Shown here: positions 6,581 through 12,789 of the stretch, in pieces
Position numbering within the stretch: position 1 is the stretch's first letter
Layout: the number at the start of each line of letters is the position of its first letter
Assembly: GCA_017445525.1 (NCBI GenBank)
Contig: JAFSTZ010000046.1
Location: forward strand, 1 to 12,867
Source of the DNA: Eubacterium sp.
GTDB lineage: Bacteria; Bacillota; Clostridia; Lachnospirales; Lachnospiraceae
Length of the DNA stretch: 12,867 nt
Direction of reading: 5' to 3'
The notes under the pieces: model-generated
What the model saw: the letters and a program-made list of their open reading frames with translations, nothing else
Told to the model about the DNA's origin: nothing
Databases searched by the model: none
Made by a program: the position numbers and the translations under genes

Positions 6581-7068
6581 AGTCCATAATAAGAAAAGCA
6601 GAATTAGGGTTTTCCGTCGGACTCCTTCTCGGTGACGGGATAGCGATGCTGACAGGATCTCTCGGAGCAGGAGAGCTTGTACTCGTATCCGGAAAGCTTT
6701 TAGATATGACTGGAAATATAGCACTGGCATTTCTCATTCAGTCGATACTTTCCGGACTGTACGGTGCACTTACCTTCGGGACTATGGTTTTTTACGATAT
6801 AGAAAGCTGGCCGCTGACGGTAGCTACCGCAGCGCATGCTCTGGTCGTCATAGGATCGTTTGTCCCGTTATCCGTTTTCCTTGGTTGGGCATCAGATGAA
6901 CCGGTAGGATTCCTGATCATGATAGGCTGTCAGGTCGTAGGCTTTTTGACCATCTGGATCATCATGTACAGCATATACAAAAAACAGGTAAAGGAGTTAA
7001 ATGAGCTCCAAGAACAGATGTTAAGGTCACAGAAGGCAAGACAAAAAGAAATGGAGGAAGGTTTCTGA
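6574..7068 (+). CDS. DUF3021 family membrane protein, partner of the LytTR regulator
   Basis: 164 residues with four membrane helices (about 10-28, 47-70, 80-104 and 110-134) and a charged, probably coiled-coil cytoplasmic tail (135-164, KKQVKELNELQEQM). Length, topology and the position directly after a LytTR gene are typical of DUF3021 proteins. In the characterised BrsRM-type systems the membrane protein holds its LytTR regulator inactive, and loss of the restraint activates target genes, often bacteriocin or competence-related. The same role here is inferred. The ATG lies within the last codons of the LytTR gene (ATGCTGA overlap), with AGGAGGG at 6561-6567, so the pair is translationally coupled. 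The signal it senses is unknown. Confidence 0.85.
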   Translation: MLKSIIRKAELGFSVGLLLGDGIAMLTGSLGAGELVLVSGKLLDMTGNIALAFLIQSILSGLYGALTFGTMVFYDIESWPLTVATAAHALVVIGSFVPLSVFLGWASDEPVGFLIMIGCQVVGFLTIWIIMYSIYKKQVKELNELQEQMLRSQKARQKEMEEGF

Positions 7069-7085
7069 GTGCAGACACGTGAAAT

Positions 7086-7115
7086 ATGATAGCAGTCAGC
7101 TCTTGACTGCATCAT
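7086..7115 (+). other. Long inverted repeat between DUF3021 and hslO
   Basis: ATGAT (7086-7090) + A + GCAGTCA (7092-7098), a 5-nt loop GCTCT, then TGACTGC (7104-7110) + ATCAT (7111-7115). This makes a 12-bp stem with one bulged A. A second small hairpin, AGGGA/TCCCT, follows at about 7117-7132. There is no run of T, so it is not a textbook terminator, although its place just after the DUF3021 stop suits transcript-end formation. It could also be a protein-binding palindrome; its right arm TTGACTGC recurs exactly at the hslO -35 (7178-7185). Confidence 0.5.
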
Positions 7116-7177
7116 GAGGGAATATCCTCCCTGCTTATTCCTACAGTAAATATACAAAATATCTGAACCGATCAGAG

Positions 7178-7206
7178 TTGACTGCCCTTCATTTTTATAG
7201 TAGAAT
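7178..7206 (+). promoter_or_regulatory. Sigma-A promoter of hslO
   Basis: TTGACT (7178-7183), 17-bp spacer, TAGAAT (7201-7206). It lies 47 bp upstream of the hslO ATG, giving a leader of about 40 nt with a modest AGGAACAGG ribosome binding site near 7237-7245. The -35, spacing, -10 and the TAG at the end of the spacer are the same in the promoter of the convergent MFS gene (9378-9406, minus strand). Confidence 0.7.
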
Positions 7207-7253
7207 AGACTGGTATGATAAAGCGATTTTATAGATAGGAACAGGTATCAGAC

Positions 7254-8141
7254 ATGACAAGTGATTACAGGATCCGCGGTACAGCAGCGGATGGACAGAT
7301 ACGTTTTATCGCCTTGACAACACAGGGAATCGTCGAGGAGGCCAGAAGAAGACATCATACCAGCCCTGTTATGACGGCGGCACTTGGAAGATTGATGAGT
7401 GCCGGTCTGTTGATGAGCGCAGATATGAAAGGCGAGAAAGATCTTTTGACTCTTCAGATCCGTGGGGACGGACCCGGCAAGGGGCTTGTCGTGGCGGCTG
7501 ACTCTATGGGACACGTAAAGGGCTATCCGATCGAACCGCTCGTCATCATCCCGGCTAACGACGTGGGTAAGCTGGATGTTCGCGGTGCTCTCGGTGCAGG
7601 AACACTGAGTGTGGTTTTTGACAGCGGATACGGAGAGCCGTATTCCAGTCAGATAGAGTTGGTATCGGGCGAGATTGCCGAGGATATCACATACTATTAT
7701 GCAACATCTGAACAAACGCCCTCATCTGTGGCACTCGGTGTTCTCATGAATAAAGACAATACTGTCGCTCAGGCGGGTGGCTATCTGATCCAGCTTCTAC
7801 CGGGAGTGGAGGATGCTGTCATCGACGCTCTCGAAAAGCGCCTGAAAAACACGCCTTCTGTCACAACTCTTCTGGCATCCGGCAAAAAACCTGAGGATAT
7901 TATCCAAGATATCCTGGAAGACTTCTCGCCCAGGTTTGCAGAAGAAAAGCAGGTGGGTTCATTTTTCTGTAACTGCTCTAAAGAAAGGATAAAAAAAGTC
8001 CTCGTCAGCCTTGGTAAAAAAGAGCTGGAGGACATGATCCGCGAAAACAAACCCACAGAGGTGCACTGTCATTTTTGTAATACGGATTATGTGTTTTCGG
8101 TGAAGGAACTCATGGATGTGATAAAAGACTCCGCATCATAG
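7254..8141 (+). CDS. hslO: Hsp33, redox-regulated holdase chaperone
   Basis: 295 residues, the normal length for Hsp33. It is a cytoplasmic chaperone that is switched on when oxidation releases zinc from its C-terminal cysteine centre and unfolds the linker, after which it binds unfolding proteins. The N-terminal domain shows the family stretches TSPVMTAALGRLMSAG, GDGPGKGLVVAAD and GYGEPYSSQIELVSGEIAEDI. The middle has QTPSSVALGVL and AGGYLIQLLPG. The zinc centre is intact: C239-x-C241 (FFCNCS) and C272-x-x-C275 (HCHFCN), 30 residues apart, within the usual range. It is a single gene with its own promoter. Its last 32 bp overlap the end of the convergent MFS gene, so neither gene has room for a terminator between them. 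Confidence 0.97.
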   Translation: MTSDYRIRGTAADGQIRFIALTTQGIVEEARRRHHTSPVMTAALGRLMSAGLLMSADMKGEKDLLTLQIRGDGPGKGLVVAADSMGHVKGYPIEPLVIIPANDVGKLDVRGALGAGTLSVVFDSGYGEPYSSQIELVSGEIAEDITYYYATSEQTPSSVALGVLMNKDNTVAQAGGYLIQLLPGVEDAVIDALEKRLKNTPSVTTLLASGKKPEDIIQDILEDFSPRFAEEKQVGSFFCNCSKERIKKVLVSLGKKELEDMIRENKPTEVHCHFCNTDYVFSVKELMDVIKDSAS

Positions 8142-9312
8142 CAACCAGCACGATCACAGCGCCGATACCACAGACTATGGTTCCGATGATGAGCATCGGG
8201 CGGATCCCCCAATGATCGAGTATCACACCACTGATCATGTTGGAGAAAACTCCGCCGATAGTGATGGCGCTCGTAACAAATGCCTGCCCTTTGACTTGAT
8301 CGTATTCCGACATATGCGAGTTGACATAGTAGGCCGACGCAGGTATGAAGATCGCATAGGCAAATAGCTGGAACGACTGACTGATAAACATCATCGCGAT
8401 ATTGGTTGCAAAAACAAGTATCAGTATTTTTATGAAAAATGCAAAGCCGGATATGATCAGCAGATTGTTTGAAGTGATCTTTTTCAACAGTATACCGATC
8501 AGAGCCATAACCGGCAGCTCAAGGATAGCCTGCAGAAAGTTCGCATAACCGAGCTCGGTCTCGCCGCCACCCAAGAACTTTATGATCTGTATCATAAAAT
8601 CATTGATCATATTGTGAGCAAAGAAAAAGCAGATCGTGCCTATCAAAAACCAGATAAATACCGGGTAGGCACGCGCAAAAGAGATCAGATTGTTATGTGG
8701 TTTTTCCTCCCCTGAGTCAGTATCTGATGAGACTTCGGCAGATGCAGCCACTGCCCCTGAAGGCAGCTTGAAAGTATAGATGATGATCGCGGACAGTACC
8801 ATAGTGACGACATTTACGATCAGAAGTATGTTTACGCCGTTTGCTTCGACTATACCGCCTATGAAAAATGAAGTGACGGCAAAGCTTGCAGAACCAAGTC
8901 CGCGAGCCAGTCCGTAGAAGATAGAACATCCATGTTTCTGATACTCAAAGCATAACGCAGTCATCACCGGCTGATAGGTAAACTGGATCATATAAATGAT
9001 AACATAGACGATAAATATAACCGGCCTGTTTTTCTCCGAAACCATCAGTATCAGGGAACCTACGAGGATGATGATAACCGAGATAAGTATAAAGTGGCGG
9101 TTTGTGAGAGCCCCGGGCTTGTCGATGATACCGGCGATGATCGGCTGCAATACTGCTGACAGTATGTTGGCAACTGCCAGCAGTATACCGACCTCTGTAT
9201 TGGTGAACCCGTTGGCAAGCAGATACACGGCAGCCAGCGCATGTATCGTGCAAAACGCCACAAAGTAGGTCATATTCAACAATGTATATCGAAAAGTCCA
9301 AAATCGATTCAT
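8110..9312 (-). CDS. MFS transporter, LacY-like / MFS_1_like family
   Basis: 400 residues with twelve membrane helices in two six-helix halves joined by a polar cytoplasmic loop (about 183-208, Ser/Asp/Glu-rich). Family features include LQPIIAGIIDKPG in the loop 2-3 region, YGLARGLGSASFA (the fGxaRxxGsxgfA motif of oligosaccharide/nucleoside:H+ symporters) and DQVKGQAFVTSAITIGGVFSNMISG in the C-terminal half. It should be a proton-coupled uptake or efflux carrier of the cytoplasmic membrane. A sugar or nucleoside is likely from the subfamily, but the substrate cannot be read from sequence. GGAGGAG lies just before the ATG on the minus strand, and a strong promoter is at 9378-9406. The gene runs against hslO and overlaps it by 32 bp at the 3' end. 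Confidence 0.88.
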   Translation of the reverse strand: MNRFWTFRYTLLNMTYFVAFCTIHALAAVYLLANGFTNTEVGILLAVANILSAVLQPIIAGIIDKPGALTNRHFILISVIIILVGSLILMVSEKNRPVIFIVYVIIYMIQFTYQPVMTALCFEYQKHGCSIFYGLARGLGSASFAVTSFFIGGIVEANGVNILLIVNVVTMVLSAIIIYTFKLPSGAVAASAEVSSDTDSGEEKPHNNLISFARAYPVFIWFLIGTICFFFAHNMINDFMIQIIKFLGGGETELGYANFLQAILELPVMALIGILLKKITSNNLLIISGFAFFIKILILVFATNIAMMFISQSFQLFAYAIFIPASAYYVNSHMSEYDQVKGQAFVTSAITIGGVFSNMISGVILDHWGIRPMLIIGTIVCGIGAVIVLVAMMRSLLSHP

Positions 9313-9377
9313 GATCTCCTCCGAATTGTTCCTTATTCTTGATTCTTTCTTCTGCTATTTTTCGCATCAACGAACTC

Positions 9378-9406
9378 ATTCTACTACAGATACCTGTGAC
9401 AGTCAA
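9378..9406 (-). promoter_or_regulatory. Sigma-A promoter of the MFS gene
   Basis: On the minus strand: TTGACT (9406-9401), 17-bp spacer, TAGAAT (9383-9378). Inside the spacer is a small inverted repeat, ACAG-GTAT-CTGT, which could be an operator. The promoter is divergent from the promoter(s) at 9442-9488. Confidence 0.7.
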
Positions 9407-9441
9407 TATTTATCTATTGCTGACCATGAGAGAAAAAAGCC

Positions 9442-9488
9442 TTGCAAGTGCGAGGCATTTGTTATATAATGGTGCGTGGGTGTATAAT
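9442..9488 (+). promoter_or_regulatory. Sigma-A promoter(s) for the SPFH gene
   Basis: TTGCAA (9442-9447), 17-bp spacer, TATAAT (9465-9470) is a strong match. A second, overlapping one is TTGTTA (9459-9464), 18-bp spacer, TATAAT (9483-9488). Both point to the gene starting at 9593 and leave a leader of about 100 nt. That leader contains a 10-bp palindrome, AAGGATCCTT (9548-9557), of unknown meaning. I see no gene between here and 9593. Confidence 0.65.
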
Positions 9489-9592
9489 TTGAGGCAGGAT
9501 ACCATCCATGGATATGCGCAACTGATCGGCAGTATGCCGGAGATGTTAAGGATCCTTGGGTGAAACATAAGTACGAGAGGAGAAGGAAAGAA

Positions 9593-10564
9593 ATGGGTAT
9601 GCTACTTAACATCATTATAGCAGTCGTAGGTTTTGTTATCATATGCGGGGGCATTTATATGTCCTATGGTAATCAGAAGGGTAAATATGAGAAGAAAAAG
9701 CATGCCGGGGTTCTCTATGTCCTTGGATTGCTGGTGATCTGTTTCGGAATGTCATTTACGATCATCCCTACAGGTTACACCGGAGTTCTCTCTACCTTCG
9801 GGCAGATCTCTGATTGGACGCTGCCCAACGGTTTTAACTTCCGTATACCGCTTGCGCAGCAGATCACTCTGGTCAACAACAAGCAGCAGGATATGGTTTT
9901 TGAGTCGGAGCAGATCGTATCTGAGACGCTCGAGAGAAATACAGTCACTTTTTCCGGCGTGACCGTCACATATCAGATAAATCCCGAGAAGTCAGCCTGG
10001 ATCGCGGCAAACGTGTCCAACTATGAGGACAATCTCGTGGGAGCGTCTCTGGTCGCATCAGCTATCAAGACGAGCTCCAAGACTCTTTCGCCGGTTGACG
10101 TTACGAACCGCTCCATCCTCGAGCCCAAGGCTCAGGAGTGCGTACAGGAGTCTCTCGATCAGAAGTACGGCGAGGGCACGATCAAGGTCAACAAGGTAGT
10201 TATCAACAACGCCCAGTTTGACGAGGCGTATGACGAGAAGATCGCACAGAAGCAGCAGTCACAGATGTCCTACGAGACACAGGCGATCGAGAACAAGAAA
10301 AATATCGAGAAGGCCGAGGCTGATGCGAAGGTTAAGCAGACTGCCGCAGAGGCAGAGGCAAAGGCAAACGAAACTCTGGAGAAGTCACTTTCCCAGAACG
10401 TCCTTCTCTCAAAGATGTTAGATAAATGGAACGGCGAACTTCCCAAGGCTGTCGGCGGAGATTCGGGTATGATATTTGATGTGTCATCGCTGCTGGGAGA
10501 TGCTGCAAAGTCTCAGTCCTCGTCAGGAAATCCTGCTGAGACGACAGCTCCGGCCAACAACTGA
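9593..10564 (+). CDS. SPFH/prohibitin-family membrane protein
   Basis: 323 residues. There are two N-terminal membrane helices (about 4-24 and 38-58) separated by a basic loop (GKYEKKKHAG). An SPFH domain follows (about 58-215: IIPTGYTGVLSTFGQ ... NGFNFRIPLAQQITLVNNKQQ), then an Ala/Glu-rich coiled coil (about 215-268, KAEADAKVKQTAAEAEAKANE-like) and a Ser/Thr-rich disordered tail. Such proteins form large ring or cage oligomers that organise membrane microdomains and regulate membrane proteases such as FtsH. No NfeD-type partner gene is adjacent, unlike flotillin operons, so prohibitin/HflC-like is the closer comparison. The start is ATG 9593, with AGGAGAAGG (9580-9588) just upstream; an in-frame GTG at 9560 is less likely. 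Its own promoter(s) lie at 9442-9488. Confidence 0.88.
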   Translation: MGMLLNIIIAVVGFVIICGGIYMSYGNQKGKYEKKKHAGVLYVLGLLVICFGMSFTIIPTGYTGVLSTFGQISDWTLPNGFNFRIPLAQQITLVNNKQQDMVFESEQIVSETLERNTVTFSGVTVTYQINPEKSAWIAANVSNYEDNLVGASLVASAIKTSSKTLSPVDVTNRSILEPKAQECVQESLDQKYGEGTIKVNKVVINNAQFDEAYDEKIAQKQQSQMSYETQAIENKKNIEKAEADAKVKQTAAEAEAKANETLEKSLSQNVLLSKMLDKWNGELPKAVGGDSGMIFDVSSLLGDAAKSQSSSGNPAETTAPANN

Positions 10565-10625
10565 TGCTGTAGCACGATGGAGCAGTGATTACCCGGAATA
10601 GTGCTGATATCGTCAGCTAAGGCTT

Positions 10626-11420
10626 ATGCAGATAACGGATGGAAAACATATGGATGGATACTCGGATCTTGGCTTTGCCAAGCTTGATACCGGCAGGGAG
10701 GAGCGCACGGGCTTTCCTGAGGTGGTTTTCTGCCAGGGAAAGGCTGATGAACATCTCCTGAGCATTTTTATGGATATGTATGAGAAAAATGGAAGAGTTT
10801 TCGGTACCAGAGCGACTGAGCATCAGTATGAGTACATCAGAAAAAGCATCCCTCAGGCCGAGTATGATGAGATATCGAGGATCCTGAAGGTGCCGGCTGA
10901 GTCGGATGGTCGGTCTGCAGTAACTGATGTAGATACCGGCGACCCGGAGCATCGGAGTTCAGAGACAGGCAGTATCCGGAACTCAGGCTTAGGTGATACA
11001 TCGGCAGGCATCGGTGAGGTTGCAGTTTGTACGGCAGGCACGGCGGATATCCCGGTTGCCGAGGAGGCTGCCCAGACTGTGGAGTATTTCGGCGGACACG
11101 TGGAGAGATATTATGACATCGGTGTCAGTGGGCTTCACAGGCTTATGGACAAGATAGATGATATCAGACGGGCGAACTGCATCATAGCAGTGGCTGGCAT
11201 GGAGGGTGCTCTTGTAAGTGTCCTCGGAGGACAGGTATCAAAGCCTGTTATAGCTGTCCCGACGTCGGTCGGATATGGGGCGAATCTCGGAGGGCTTTCA
11301 GCTCTCCTGACCATGATCAATTCCTGCGCCAACGGCGTATCCGTCGTAAACATCGACAACGGCTACGGCGCCGGATATATAGCTACTCAGATAAACAGGC
11401 TGGCGACACAGCACGACTGA
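10626..11420 (+). CDS. larB: LarB, pyridinium-3,5-biscarboxylic acid mononucleotide synthase (nickel-pincer cofactor)
   Basis: 264 residues. LarB carboxylates and hydrolyses nicotinic acid adenine dinucleotide, the first step to the nickel-pincer nucleotide of lactate racemase and related LarA enzymes. The PurE-like core is unmistakable: LGFAKLDTGREERTGFPEVVF, AVCTAGTADIPVAEEAA, VAGMEGALVSVLGG, PVIAVPTSVGYGANLGG, NSCANGVSVVNIDNGYGAG. E193 (GMEG) and C234 (NSCA) sit at a constant offset of 13 from the catalytic E180 and C221 I recall for Lactiplantibacillus LarB, and D21 fits D42. Two oddities: the N-terminus is about 20 residues shorter than usual, and residues ~92-130 are an extra polar low-complexity linker. 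An in-frame TGA at 10605 blocks a longer start. ATG 10626 has weak AAGG; ATG 10650 is an alternative. No larA, larC or larE is in the window. Confidence 0.95.
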   Translation: MQITDGKHMDGYSDLGFAKLDTGREERTGFPEVVFCQGKADEHLLSIFMDMYEKNGRVFGTRATEHQYEYIRKSIPQAEYDEISRILKVPAESDGRSAVTDVDTGDPEHRSSETGSIRNSGLGDTSAGIGEVAVCTAGTADIPVAEEAAQTVEYFGGHVERYYDIGVSGLHRLMDKIDDIRRANCIIAVAGMEGALVSVLGGQVSKPVIAVPTSVGYGANLGGLSALLTMINSCANGVSVVNIDNGYGAGYIATQINRLATQHD

Positions 11421-11468
11421 TGATAAATCATGTACGTGGAAACCGTGTATAGAGCCGGCGACACAGCA
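11402..11468 (+). repeat. Short direct repeat across the larB 3' end
   Basis: GGCGACACAGCA occurs at 11402-11413, inside the last codons of larB, and again at 11457-11468, downstream. The starts are 55 bp apart and looser similarity continues on both sides. A small palindrome, ATGAT-AA-ATCAT (11420-11431), lies between them just after the stop. It may be a small tandem duplication or chance; no function is evident. The rest of the gap up to apt holds no clear promoter. Confidence 0.35.
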
Positions 11469-11540
11469 GAGTGCCGAGATGACGGTCACATGCTGGACTT
11501 ACAGTGTGGATAAGCGCATTTAAACGGAGGTATTTATACG

Positions 11541-12065
11541 ATGAAAAAGCTTGAAGACTACGTAAAGAGCATACATGATTTTCCTGAGAAGGGCATTATT
11601 TTCAGAGACATAACGACTGTTTTGCAGGATCCGGATGGATTTAAGCTTGCGATTGATGAGCTTTTGAAGCTTCTTGATGGAGTCGAGTATGATGCTGTCG
11701 TGGGAGCCGAGTCGAGGGGATTTATCTTTGGGGCGCCCATAGCCTATGAGAAGGGCAAGTCCTTCGTACTCGTGAGAAAGAAGGGCAAGCTTCCCCGTGA
11801 GACTATCGAGAAGGAGTACGAGCTGGAGTACGGCAAGGCGACTCTCGAGATACATAAGGATGCTATCAAAAAAGGTCAGAAGGTAGTTGTGGTTGATGAT
11901 CTTATGGCTACCGGCGGCACCATCAAGGCAACCATCGATCTGGTCGAGGAACTCGGCGGCGAGGTGGTCAAGGTGATATTTCTCATGGAACTCGCAGGCC
12001 TTAAAGGCAGAGAAAAGCTCGCTGATTACGATGTGGATGCAGTTATAACTTATGAAGGCAAGTGA
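11541..12065 (+). CDS. apt: Adenine phosphoribosyltransferase
   Basis: 174 residues, the standard length for APRT. It converts adenine and PRPP to AMP and pyrophosphate in purine salvage, in the cytoplasm. Family signatures are in order: IHDFPEKGIIFRDITTVLQDP near the N-terminus (residues 11-31), VVGAESRGFIFGAPIAY (53-69), the KKGKLPRETIEKEYELEYG loop (80-98), and the PRPP-binding motif VVVVDDLMATGGT (115-127) with D119/D120. Nothing is missing or unusual. The ATG at 11541 is preceded by ACGGAGG (11524-11530). It lies 120 bp after larB on the same strand with no obvious terminator between, so transcription may continue from upstream. This is a highly reliable call. Confidence 0.97.
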   Translation: MKKLEDYVKSIHDFPEKGIIFRDITTVLQDPDGFKLAIDELLKLLDGVEYDAVVGAESRGFIFGAPIAYEKGKSFVLVRKKGKLPRETIEKEYELEYGKATLEIHKDAIKKGQKVVVVDDLMATGGTIKATIDLVEELGGEVVKVIFLMELAGLKGREKLADYDVDAVITYEGK

Positions 12066-12189
12066 TGTACACGGACTGAAGGGCTACATATGGGATTTTC
12101 GGCCCCTGCAGTGACATCCATGAGCAGTAACGATATAAGGATCAACAGATATTAGACCGGTGAAACATTGCCGGGATAAGGAGGAACAG

Positions 12190-12699
12190 ATGGCACTTTT
12201 ACAGGATTGGCGTGATTACGCATATAGTGAAGAGATGCAGACAACCAAGGACGGACAGAAGTTCTGGGAGAAGTACTTCCAGCTCGAGAAGGGTATCTAT
12301 GAGCAGCTTCTGGCAAAGCCTGATGAGGTTGTGAGCGGGACGGTCAAGGAGCTTGCAGAGAAGTACGAGGTTCCGCTGTCGATGATGGTAGGATTTTTGG
12401 ACGGGATCAATGATTCCCTGAAGACTCCCAATCCTATCGAGGAGATGGAGGAGGATACCGAGGTTTCACTTGATATGGATCTCGAGTCACTCTATAAGAA
12501 TATGGTGGACTGCGGTGCCGACTGGCTCTACAATCTGGAGCAGTGGAACCCCATCTTTACCGAGGAGAAGCGCAAAGAGCTCTACAAGGAGCAGAAGGCT
12601 TCAGGCACCATCCGCAGAGAGGATCGCAAGATCGGGAGAAATGATCCGTGTCCGTGTGGCTCAGGCAAGAAATACAAGCAGTGCTGTGGGAGGAAATAA
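12190..12699 (+). CDS. SEC-C zinc-motif protein of unknown role
   Basis: 169 residues, acidic and mostly helical, ending in a perfect SEC-C motif ([21 protein letters not shown] region, cysteines C154, C156, C165, C166). This is the zinc-binding element also found at the C-terminus of SecA, where it contacts SecB and ribosomes. The first ~140 residues ([13 protein letters not shown] ... [19 protein letters not shown]) look like a small helical domain seen in Firmicutes hypothetical proteins; I know no assigned function. There is no signal peptide or membrane segment, so it is cytoplasmic. The start is set at ATG 12190 because an ideal AAGGAGG (12178-12184) sits 5 bp upstream; an in-frame GTG at 12160 would include that site in the coding sequence. 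It follows apt by 124 bp on the same strand. Confidence 0.85.
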   Translation: MALLQDWRDYAYSEEMQTTKDGQKFWEKYFQLEKGIYEQLLAKPDEVVSGTVKELAEKYEVPLSMMVGFLDGINDSLKTPNPIEEMEEDTEVSLDMDLESLYKNMVDCGADWLYNLEQWNPIFTEEKRKELYKEQKASGTIRREDRKIGRNDPCPCGSGKKYKQCCGRK

Positions 12700-12712
12700 T
12701 CAGAGGAACTTA

Positions 12713-12789
12713 GCATGAGCGCGGTCGTCACATATCCACTCGCTCGTCCGATAAAGGACTCCTCGTGGATACGTGACTGCCGCTCATGC
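12713..12789 (+). other. Long imperfect hairpin downstream of the SEC-C gene
   Basis: Three nested helices can be drawn. The outer one is GCATGAGCG (12713-12721) with CGCTCATGC (12781-12789), a perfect 9 bp. The middle one is GTCACATATCCAC (12727-12739) with GTGGATACGTGAC (12765-12777), 12 of 13 pairs. The inner one is GTCC (12746-12749) with GGAC (12756-12759), loop GATAAA. The arms are too long and too well matched to be likely by chance. No T-run follows, so it is not a classical terminator. It could be a structured RNA, a mobile repeat, or a protein-binding site. The right half of the hairpin is the repeated sequence of the next entry. Confidence 0.55.

Noticed and set aside
7248..7715. 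155-codon minus-strand ORF opposite hslO
   Set aside because: It is entirely antisense to a clear Hsp33 gene and has no family features.
8945..9406. Long minus-strand ORF in another frame over the MFS start
   Set aside because: It overlaps the well-supported MFS gene and its composition is that of a frame shadow (Cys/Arg/His-rich).
9339..9563. 74-codon forward ORF between the MFS and SPFH genes
   Set aside because: It spans the divergent promoters, has no ribosome binding site and its product looks random.
9560..9592. GTG start extending the SPFH protein
   Set aside because: The purine-rich ribosome binding site at 9580-9588 lies inside it, and the extra residues are highly basic, unlike the family's N-terminus.
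12160..12189. GTG start extending the SEC-C protein by ten residues
   Set aside because: The ideal AAGGAGG at 12178-12184 lies inside that extension and points to ATG 12190.
12066..12189. Possible terminator or promoter between apt and the SEC-C gene
   Set aside because: Only a weak GGGC/GGCCC pairing around 12083-12112 without a T-run, and no convincing -35/-10 pair.
12713..12789. Rho-independent terminator of the SEC-C gene
   Set aside because: The stem is long but no T-run follows it; listed instead as an unexplained hairpin.
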